A DNA stretch of 6,475 bases, taken from NCBI GenBank assembly GCA_002085355.1, contig NATN01000271.1, positions 1-6,475 of the forward strand, in the 5' to 3' direction. This DNA is from Candidatus Zhuqueibacterota bacterium 4484_87 (GTDB lineage: Bacteria > Zhuqueibacterota > Zhuqueibacteria > Thermofontimicrobiales > Thermofontimicrobiaceae). The notes under the pieces were generated by a model. That model was not told where the DNA came from, made no database searches, and saw only the letters and a program-made list of their open reading frames with translations. A program made the translations under genes and the position numbers. Positions 1-5,025 of this stretch are shown piece by piece; the stretch's first letter is position 1, and each line of letters begins with the position of its first letter.

Positions 1-1119
1 GAGCTCTGGATTCATCACATAGTTCAGAGCAGCTACTAAAGTCGTGCTCTTACCACTTCCTGTAGGCCCTGTCAGTATTACCATTCCCTGTGGTTTTTTT
101 ATCGCATTAACAAACTCGCGTTTGGCTATTTCATCAAATCCAAGGGCATCCAGATTTTTTATTACTTTACGGTCATCAAGCACGCGAATGACGACGCTTT
201 CGTATTTTCGATTGTATTGAGAAGTGACAATTGGCAAAATAGATACGCGGAATCGGATGAGGTAATGGTCAATGTATCTCTGAATAAAACCATCCTGAGC
301 CGATTCCCATTCAAAGCGATCTACGTTTTTCGTACGGTCCTTTGCCACTGCCAGAAAAGCCTCCGGCTTGATGTTATCTTTTTTGTGCCACAATTTGAGC
401 CGTCCGTCAACGCGGAAGTAAATTTCCGTCACATTGTTTTCTTTTGGAAAAATATGGATGTCGCTTGCCCCTTGATGAACCGCTTCAATGAGGCTCGCTT
501 CGAACAGATTGACGAGTACGCTTTGATTCACTGCAGAAGCGAGTTCGTCTTCATCGATTTCTTCTTCCTGATCTTCGTCGTCAATCTCAAATTCGTCGCT
601 CGTCTCGTTCAGCAATTTTAGAAATTCATTTTCCTTGGCAACAACTCGGGAAACAAGATTGTCCAGATCTTCCAGTTTCGTATAAGCCAATTCATATTGT
701 TTGATCCCTGCCTTGCTGAGTAGCTTCTCAATTTTCCTGTCAGCAGGGTCTGGTGTGAGGAAAATGATAATATCTTTGCTTTTCTCACTAAAACCAAAAG
801 GGATAATTTTATTTTCAATGAACTCATTTTTAATTTCTGGTTCAAATTCACTTAAATAATTGTTGATAAATTCAACCCAGCCGTCGGAGATTGTTACACG
901 GGAGAGGTCAATTTCTCTGAATGCGTAGATTTTGCAGAATGCCTGAAACACTTTATGCCGGTCATACCCCAGGTCTTCAATCAAAATATCCCTTACGCTG
1001 CGCCGGCTGGTGTTTTTTCTCAAGATTTCAATGACTTTCGCCACATCTTTTTCTTGAATAATCCCTTCGCGTTTGAACATTTCCAGCATGGGATTTGTAA
1101 TTGTCATTGTCTCTGCCAT
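1..1119 (-). CDS. pilB: Type IV pilus / type II secretion assembly ATPase (PilB/GspE family), C-terminus cut by window edge
   Basis: Cytoplasmic hexameric ATPase that powers pilin or pseudopilin extraction and assembly on the inner-membrane platform. My translation of 373 codons stays open to the window edge. Residues about 34-158 look like the GspE/MshE N-terminal domain. Residues 174-193 are an almost wholly acidic linker. Residues 202-224 carry the family signature leading into GASDIHIFP, followed by FRVDGRL near 235-241. RVSILPI (about 291-297) is the conserved strand before the nucleotide fold, and Walker A GPTGSGKST is at 351-359. Family members are about 550-580 residues, so Walker B, the Asp and His boxes and any zinc-binding tetracysteine lie outside. 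The start ATG shares one base with the TAA of the upstream platform gene (TAATG), which favours translational coupling; I see only a weak purine-rich stretch upstream. PilB versus GspE cannot be settled by the motor alone; the pilin-like neighbours favour PilB. Confidence 0.95.
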   Translation of the reverse strand, partial: MAETMTITNPMLEMFKREGIIQEKDVAKVIEILRKNTSRRSVRDILIEDLGYDRHKVFQAFCKIYAFREIDLSRVTISDGWVEFINNYLSEFEPEIKNEFIENKIIPFGFSEKSKDIIIFLTPDPADRKIEKLLSKAGIKQYELAYTKLEDLDNLVSRVVAKENEFLKLLNETSDEFEIDDEDQEEEIDEDELASAVNQSVLVNLFEASLIEAVHQGASDIHIFPKENNVTEIYFRVDGRLKLWHKKDNIKPEAFLAVAKDRTKNVDRFEWESAQDGFIQRYIDHYLIRFRVSILPIVTSQYNRKYESVVIRVLDDRKVIKNLDALGFDEIAKREFVNAIKKPQGMVILTGPTGSGKSTTLVAALNYVMNPEL

Positions 1120-2462
1120 TATTGCATCCCCGGTAATTTGGGTTGAACTACGGCTGTTTCAGACGAGACTATCGTTAATGCTGTCATCACAATCATGATG
1201 ACGAAGGCTATCACGACCTGAATCATTTCCACGATGCTTTTCATGCGATAGCTGGTCTCTCGTTCGTAGTAATTTGCCACTTGCAACGCTGTTTTTTTCA
1301 GCGTGCCGGATTCGGCGCCGGTGTTCAGCCGGGTGATCGCATTTTCTGTGAATACGTCCGCTCGGCGAAGCCCTTCGATAAAACTTTTTCCCTCCTGAAC
1401 CATCAAAGGAATTGTTATTTCCTTTATCTGCTTTTCCATGTATTTATTGCGACATGCTTCTGCTGCTGTACGGATGACTTCAATATTTTCCCCAGATCCG
1501 CTATACATTGAGTGAAAAACACGACAAAAAATTTCAATGGACATCTTGTGAATGAGCGAACCGATGACCGGGACTTTAATGATGTATTTCCCGAAAATAA
1601 TTTGCCCTTTTTCCGTCGTGAAGAAACGCGCTGCTAAAATGATGGGGGCAAACATGACAACAAGTAGCATGATGATGTGATCTTGCAGAAAATGGCTCAT
1701 TTGCAAACTCGCTGTAGTCAGAGGCGGCAATTCTGCCCCTACTCTTTCGAATAGCTCCGCTGTCTTGGGAAAAATGTAGCCGATGTAAAAGATGACAGAA
1801 AGAAACAAAACCAGCATTGTGATGGAAGGCATTAATAGCGCGCTTTTTAGATTCTTTTTGAATTCAAGATTTCGTTCCAAAAATTTTGCAGTATTATCAT
1901 AAACCTCTGCCATATTTCCGCTTTTTGAGGCAACGCCCAACATGCGGGCAGCAAATTTGCCCAGCATGCTTTCCTGACGTCGGAACACTTCTTCGCCGTC
2001 TTTGCCTTCTTTCAGATCCGTGTGAATTTCACGAATGACGCGGCGCATGGCAGAATTAGTAATGTCTTTTTCCAATAAAGATAAAATTTCATCAAACTGA
2101 AGTTTTTCACGCAATAAATCTGCTGACAATCGAATGAATGTGACGATATCTGACTGTGGCGGTTTAAATTTGAAATCAATAATTCTTTTCTGAACGCGAA
2201 CATCGTAAAATCCCATTTTACGCAGGGCTAATTCTACTTCTTCGCGGGAGTATGCCTGCTGTGAACCTTTAATTTTAGAGCCGTCTCTCTTTTTTATGAC
2301 ATAATCAAAAGTTGCTTTGGGCTGAATATTGACGACAGAAAAATGATGCTGTAAGGAAAGTAATTGAATTTTCGACTTTGCATCTTTGGCATTCTTGGCT
2401 TTGATGTAGCCGACAACACGTTGTTTATTCTGATTGATGCCTATGTAGCGATATTCAGCCAT
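1119..2462 (-). CDS. pilC: Type IV pilus / type II secretion inner-membrane platform protein (PilC/GspF family)
   Basis: Polytopic inner-membrane protein that forms the platform on which PilB/GspE turns. Two GspF domains are visible: one starts at FIRLSADLLR (about 109-118 counted from this start) and includes GVASKSGNM; the second starts at FCRVFHSMYSG (about 312) and includes NTGAESGTL. Three hydrophobic segments lie near 212-232, 264-281 and 410-432, matching the family plan. Ahead of the first GspF domain there are two consecutive copies of the family's small N-terminal domain (about 3-48 and 52-94) where one is usual. That explains the protein being longer than the usual ~400 residues. 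I chose the ATG at 2462 (MAEYRY) because homologues begin with such a motif and GGAG lies 11 bases upstream (2474-2477). An in-frame ATG at 2519 would add 19 low-complexity residues, but it has no ribosome site and sits in the loop of a hairpin. The gene overlaps the ATPase start by one base. Confidence 0.93.
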   Translation of the reverse strand: MAEYRYIGINQNKQRVVGYIKAKNAKDAKSKIQLLSLQHHFSVVNIQPKATFDYVIKKRDGSKIKGSQQAYSREEVELALRKMGFYDVRVQKRIIDFKFKPPQSDIVTFIRLSADLLREKLQFDEILSLLEKDITNSAMRRVIREIHTDLKEGKDGEEVFRRQESMLGKFAARMLGVASKSGNMAEVYDNTAKFLERNLEFKKNLKSALLMPSITMLVLFLSVIFYIGYIFPKTAELFERVGAELPPLTTASLQMSHFLQDHIIMLLVVMFAPIILAARFFTTEKGQIIFGKYIIKVPVIGSLIHKMSIEIFCRVFHSMYSGSGENIEVIRTAAEACRNKYMEKQIKEITIPLMVQEGKSFIEGLRRADVFTENAITRLNTGAESGTLKKTALQVANYYERETSYRMKSIVEMIQVVIAFVIMIVMTALTIVSSETAVVQPKLPGMQ

Positions 2463-2504
2463 TCCTGTTGTCACTCCATTAGTTGAAGATCCCGAACTGA
2501 ACAT

Positions 2505-2543
2505 GTTTCGAGCCCTCATCTATGAAAGAGGGGGGCTCGAAAC
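2505..2543 (-). repeat. Perfect 11-bp inverted repeat in the pilC leader
   Basis: GTTTCGAGCCC at 2505-2515 is exactly mirrored by GGGCTCGAAAC at 2533-2543, with a 17-base loop. An alternative register bulges three C and gives an 8 + 5 bp stem with a 10-base loop. In the minus-strand transcript the loop contains the upstream candidate pilC start (ATG at 2519). No U-tract follows, so intrinsic termination in the gene direction is unlikely. It may control access to the start region or protect the downstream message. Confidence 0.7.
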
Positions 2544-2558
2544 TTTAAATTAATGGAA

Positions 2559-2631
2559 ACACCTGTTTTGCCTGGTGTCTGTCTCTGGTTGCGCGATTCC
2601 AAATGTCAAGCTCGTTGCTCATAACAGGTGT
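2559..2631 (-). repeat. Perfect 9-bp inverted repeat closing a 73-base element
   Basis: ACACCTGTT at 2559-2567 pairs exactly with AACAGGTGT at 2623-2631. The same left arm can instead pair over five bases with GGTGT at 2574-2578, so two mutually exclusive folds are possible. I could not match the sequence to a riboswitch class I know. The element ends about 100 bases before the preferred pilC start and is followed on the transcript by the 2505-2543 hairpin. Confidence 0.5.
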
Positions 2632-2693
2632 CCCCATATTTTGATTTGAAAAAATGTCGGACAGATCGTTTTAAACAATCCTCATAATTTTAC

Positions 2694-3102
2694 TTATCTG
2701 TCCACGATAGTCGTCGCAAGCGAGTCGGCGAAAACCTCGATTTCTACCGTGCAATTTGTACCGTTTCCGTCTCCGTCCTGGTTACCAATGCCCTTGAGGA
2801 CAACTTTGGATGCAGTGCCGGCTGTTTTAACAGAATAAGTACCATTGTCGTTGGTCGCTTTTGGCGTCAGTTTTGCAATTCCCGAGGCGTCAGCGCTAAG
2901 TCCGGAAAAACTGTTGCCGCCACCGCCCATGCCTGCAGGTTTGACATAATACTGCTGTGCGCGAGCTGCGAGGTTTAACAAATCACCGGTAACTGCCTCA
3001 AGATTCGCAGAAGCGGCCGAAGCGCTGAACATGTTGATTCCCACAACGACGGCGATTCCGACGATGATGACGCTCGATGAGCAGAAGTTGTTGCTGTCCC
3101 AT
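2694..3102 (-). pseudogene. Third tandem pilin-like gene, frameshifted by a 5-base deletion near codon 10
   Basis: Paralogue of the gene at 3174-3587, with the same start (MGQQQLLLI) and an AGGAG ribosome site eight bases upstream (3111-3115). Aligned with that gene, five bases (TATTG on the coding strand, in place between 3075 and 3076) are missing inside the hydrophobic helix. Translation from the normal ATG runs out of frame into an Arg-rich tail and stops at 2998-3000 after 34 residues. The remaining frame, down to TAA at 2694-2696, is intact and encodes about 116 residues that differ from the neighbour at only about six positions, so the damage looks recent. The only in-frame downstream start I see is a GTG at 3044, which would omit most of the membrane helix. 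A true pseudogene, an assembly or sequencing error, or a copy rescued by +1 frameshifting are all possible; the first two are likeliest. Confidence 0.85.
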
Positions 3103-3136
3103 TTTACATTCTCCTATACAGATTATTTAGATATGC

Positions 3137-3159
3137 GGAGGGCTCATAAAGAACCCTCC
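3137..3159 (-). repeat. Intercistronic hairpin between pilin copies
   Basis: GGAGGGCTC at 3137-3145 and GAACCCTCC at 3151-3159 form, in the minus-strand RNA, a 9-bp stem (one G-U pair) with a five-base loop. It starts 15 bases after the stop of the intact middle pilin gene and lies about 35 bases upstream of the broken copy. The following bases are not U-rich, so it is more likely an mRNA 3'-end stabiliser or attenuator than a full terminator. Confidence 0.6.
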
Positions 3160-3173
3160 CCGAATTGGTTGTC

Positions 3174-3587
3174 TTATCGATCAACAATAGTCGTTGCGAG
3201 GGAATCCGCAAATACTTCGACTTCGACTGTACAGTTCGTACCGTTTCCGTCTCCGTCCTGATTGCCGACGCCTTTGAGAACGACTTTTGTTGCATTACCG
3301 GCAGTTTTGATTGAGTAGGTGCCGTTGTCATTAGTCGCTTTTGGTGTCAGTTTTGCAATTCCAGAAGCATCAGCACTGAGTCCGGAAAAACTGTTGCCTC
3401 CACCGCCCATGCCTGCCGGCTTAACATAATATTGCTGGGCCCGGGCAGCCAGATTCAATAGGTCGCTGGTCACAGCTTCCAAATTCGCTGAGGCAGCAGA
3501 TGCGCTGAACATGTTAATTCCAACAACAACGGCAATACCAACGATGATGACGCTCAATACGATGAGCAAAAGTTGTTGCTGTCCCAT
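3174..3587 (-). CDS. Small pilin-like membrane-anchored protein, intact middle copy
   Basis: A 137-residue protein likely to be a filament or pseudopilus subunit. The chain is Met-Gly, then QQQ, then a strongly hydrophobic helix (about 6-27). An amphipathic continuation rich in Ala and Asn leads to AQQYYVKP (about 50-57), a Gly tetrad (61-64), and a small polar C-terminal domain. That domain carries NGTY (about 87-91) and a DGDGNGTN stretch (111-118) resembling a calcium-binding loop. The plan (N-terminal hydrophobic helix, then a small domain, beside pilB and pilC) fits type IV pilins. If a prepilin peptidase cuts after Gly2 the leader is only two residues, and the usual Glu5 is absent. The start is secure: AAGGAG at 3595-3600 is seven bases upstream, and both paralogues start identically. 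Family membership is inferred from context and architecture, not from a standard pilin motif. Confidence 0.85.
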   Translation of the reverse strand: MGQQQLLLIVLSVIIVGIAVVVGINMFSASAASANLEAVTSDLLNLAARAQQYYVKPAGMGGGGNSFSGLSADASGIAKLTPKATNDNGTYSIKTAGNATKVVLKGVGNQDGDGNGTNCTVEVEVFADSLATTIVDR

Positions 3588-3594
3588 AATAACT

Positions 3595-3600
3595 CTCCTT
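3595..3600 (-). promoter_or_regulatory. Shine-Dalgarno site of the middle pilin gene
   Basis: AAGGAG on the minus strand, seven bases before the ATG at 3587. It fixes the MGQQQ start and thus shows that the leader is truly only Met-Gly. Confidence 0.8.
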
Positions 3601-3612
3601 ACTTTTGGTTAA

Positions 3613-3620
3613 CAAAGATA
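3613..3620 (-). promoter_or_regulatory. Possible -7 type promoter element before the middle pilin gene
   Basis: TATCTTTG on the minus strand matches the TAnnTTTG element known from Bacteroidetes housekeeping promoters. It sits about 25 bases before the pilin ATG, in the 91-base gap after the first pilin gene. I see no convincing -33 TTTG partner, and the host lineage is uncertain, so this is a weak call. If real it would let the middle pilin be expressed independently. Confidence 0.2.
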
Positions 3621-3678
3621 CAGGTTGTTTAAAAATTTGAGTGAAATCGCATGTTTTTTCTAACAAAGCAAATCAGTT

Positions 3679-4074
3679 TTAGCGTCTCCTGATGTCAATA
3701 TAAATCGAATCGGGAAAGACAACCGCTCGAACTCTGCTCTTTCTTCCGTCCCCGTCTCCGTCTAATTTGCCGTCTCCGCGAAGGATCACTCGGTTTCTTC
3801 TTGCTCTGCGAACCTGATAAGTACCATTTTCATTTGAAGGTTGTGTCGTTAAATCATCAATGGTCAAGTTTCTGAAACTTCCACCACCTCCTCCCATAGA
3901 AACTGGTTTCAGGTAATACTGTTGAGCTTTTGCTGCCAATTTCAGCAGATCATTGACTAAATAATCCACATTAGCACTTGCAGCATTCGCGCTGAACATG
4001 TTGATGCCTACAACTACAGCGACACCAACGAGAATAACTGCCAGAACGATCAACAAAAGTTGTTGTTGTCCCAT
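3679..4074 (-). CDS. Small pilin-like membrane-anchored protein, first copy, with a basic C-terminal domain
   Basis: A 131-residue paralogue of the middle copy and the first pilin-like gene of the unit. The first 35 residues are nearly identical to the other copies: MGQQQLLLI, hydrophobic helix about 6-27, then GINMFSA and AASAN. It also keeps AQQYYLKP (about 50-57) and MGGGGGSF (60-67). After that it diverges. It keeps NGTY (about 83-86) and a DGDGDG stretch (about 105-110), but the C-terminal third is packed with Arg, including RRARRNR (about 89-95) and a terminal RRR. The other copies are neutral to acidic here. A likely role is a minor or interacting subunit of the same filament. AAGGAG at 4082-4087 is seven bases before the ATG. 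A 91-base gap separates it from the next pilin gene. Function is inferred from context. Confidence 0.83.
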   Translation of the reverse strand: MGQQQLLLIVLAVILVGVAVVVGINMFSANAASANVDYLVNDLLKLAAKAQQYYLKPVSMGGGGGSFRNLTIDDLTTQPSNENGTYQVRRARRNRVILRGDGKLDGDGDGRKSRVRAVVFPDSIYIDIRRR

Positions 4075-4081
4075 GGTGTAT

Positions 4082-4087
4082 CTCCTT
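4082..4087 (-). promoter_or_regulatory. Shine-Dalgarno site of the first pilin gene
   Basis: AAGGAG on the minus strand, spaced seven bases from the ATG at 4074. It supports the very short Met-Gly leader in this copy too. Confidence 0.8.
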
Positions 4088-4160
4088 CTTGGTCACTTTT
4101 TCAACCTAAATCTTTGTATCTCACTGTCCTCAAATTCAAAATTATTTTATTCTCATTGTC

Positions 4161-4191
4161 AGTATAGTTCATTGTATATAAATATGGTCAA
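4161..4191 (-). promoter_or_regulatory. Possible sigma-70-type promoter for the pilin genes
   Basis: On the minus strand TTGACC (4191-4186), overlapping the stop codon of the receiver gene, precedes TATACT (4166-4161). The spacer is 19 bases, longer than the ideal 17. Transcription would start about 80 bases before the first pilin ATG. Both hexamers are good but the spacing is marginal, so this is tentative. Confidence 0.3.
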
Positions 4192-4571
4192 TTTCTCAAT
4201 TCATTTTGCTGGAAAGGCAGAGTTCCTTGCTGTAAAAGATGCAATAGGTCGGCCATTCCAAAAGGCTTTGCTAATTTCGGCCATGCTTGTTCTAATTTGA
4301 ATTTTTGATCATATTCACAAAAATCGTATGCTGACATGAGAATTATTTTGACGTTGGGGTATAACTGCCGGATCAGATTGGCAAGCACATAACCGTTTGT
4401 ATCAGGCATGCGAACGTCCGTAAGAACCACGTCAAATGGCTTTTCTTTAAGTTTCAATAATGCGTGTTCTGCATTACTGGCTACATCTACTTGGTAGCCC
4501 ACCCTTCCCAGTCCGATCCGAATAGAAGCTCGGACATTCTTCTGATCATCCACAACCAAAATTTTTTCCAT
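4188..4571 (-). CDS. Stand-alone response-regulator receiver (CheY-like) protein
   Basis: Phosphorylation-controlled signalling protein with a receiver domain only and no output domain (127 residues). The start reads MEKILVVDD. The acidic pair is at 8-9, the phospho-acceptor Asp is at 52 in LTDVRMPD, the switch Ser is at 80 in ILMSAYD, and the conserved Lys is at 102 in AKPF, so the full active site is present. A stretch rich in charged and aromatic residues (DFCEYDQKFKLEQAW, about 83-97) occupies the alpha4-beta5 part and may be the partner surface. An in-frame ATG at 4604 would add 11 residues unlike any receiver N-terminus, with its GGAG only one base away; I prefer 4571, though its own ribosome site is weak. 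It precedes the pilin genes by 113 bases on the same strand, as receivers in pilus and twitching systems often do. No histidine kinase is in view. Confidence 0.93.
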   Translation of the reverse strand: MEKILVVDDQKNVRASIRIGLGRVGYQVDVASNAEHALLKLKEKPFDVVLTDVRMPDTNGYVLANLIRQLYPNVKIILMSAYDFCEYDQKFKLEQAWPKLAKPFGMADLLHLLQQGTLPFQQNELRN

Positions 4572-4644
4572 GATGTACCCAGTGTTGTTTACCCAAGTTA
4601 GCATTCTCCACAGTTGCAGTCTTCCGATATGTCACATCACTATT

Positions 4645-4660
4645 TACAAAATTGGTGCCA
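4645..4660 (-). promoter_or_regulatory. Sigma-54-like promoter upstream of the receiver-pilin unit
   Basis: The minus strand reads TGGCACCAATTTTGTA. This matches the -24/-12 consensus (TGGCAC, then N5, then TTGC/TTGT) with the correct ten bases between the GG and the -12 dinucleotide, which is GT rather than the preferred GC. Predicted transcription would begin about 60 bases before the receiver ATG at 4571. Sigma-54 control is well known for pilin genes in other bacteria. No activator-binding site is evident, so this is suggestive only. Confidence 0.4.
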
Positions 4661-4934
4661 TTGAATTTTAAGAAATTTTAATGGAATAAATTTGATGTTA
4701 ATTTTAATAAAATCAATAAAAAGAACAAAAGACAACCCATCAGTTCAATTTTTTGGGGAAATTAGAACTATGGCAATTCTTTCATTGTGAAATAAAACAA
4801 TTTTTCATAATGCAAAATAAAGATGATTTCGGGTTTCGAAAACGACGATGAGAATGCGAGTTTATTGAAAAGAGGGAAGTAGAGTGGAAATTTCAAAGTA
4901 TCATCAAAACAATAATTTCAATCAGCACAATAAA

Positions 4935-4972
4935 ACCAAAACCCGGCTGCCAGAGACATGCCGGGTTTTGGT
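4935..4972 (-). terminator. Strong intrinsic terminator of the barrel gene
   Basis: ACCAAAACCCGGC at 4935-4947 is a perfect 13-bp complement of GCCGGGTTTTGGT at 4960-4972, with a 12-base loop. On the minus strand a T-rich tail (GGTTTTATTG) follows. It lies about 53 bases after the barrel stop codon, separates that unit from the receiver-pilin unit, and by symmetry may also act on the plus strand. Confidence 0.88.
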
Positions 4973-5025
4973 ACCATCTCAGAGGAGAAAAATGAAAGCT
5001 GACAGCAGTCGTCTAATAATGGTAA

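Larger units (their letters stand above)
2463..2693 (-). other. Non-coding leader between the last pilin copy and pilC
   Basis: About 230 bases without a convincing gene. The stretch holds two perfect inverted repeats, entered separately, and the ribosome site for the platform gene. No T-run follows either repeat on the minus strand, so neither looks like a simple terminator. They are better read as RNA structure in a 5' leader or an intercistronic processing or stability element. A TTGACA hexamer occurs on the minus strand near 2605-2610, but no good -10 follows at the right spacing. Confidence 0.5.
4605..5025. other. AT-rich intergenic region between the receiver gene and the barrel gene
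   Basis: About 420 bases without a credible gene on either strand. It contains the terminator of the barrel gene at 4935-4972 and a sigma-54-like promoter match at 4645-4660. The stretch between about 4665 and 4930 is very AT-rich, with short A and T runs, and shows no RNA gene or strong repeat that I can recognise. Confidence 0.7.

Noticed and set aside
217..621. Plus-strand open frame of 134 codons
   Set aside because: It lies opposite the well-supported assembly ATPase and its translation resembles no protein; it is a shadow.
2603..2633. TTGACA as a -35 element for a pilC promoter
   Set aside because: No acceptable -10 hexamer follows at 16-18 bases; the region there is GC-rich.
2559..2640. 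Cyclic-di-GMP (GEMM) riboswitch before pilC
   Set aside because: CAGGCAAAAC loosely recalls the conserved CAGGGCAAACC core, but the rest of the aptamer (GGACGCAAAGCCU, GUAGGUAGCG) is absent.
3104..3331. Minus-strand open frame of 75 codons in the pilin cluster
   Set aside because: It is an alternative frame of the intact middle pilin gene, with no ribosome site or family features.
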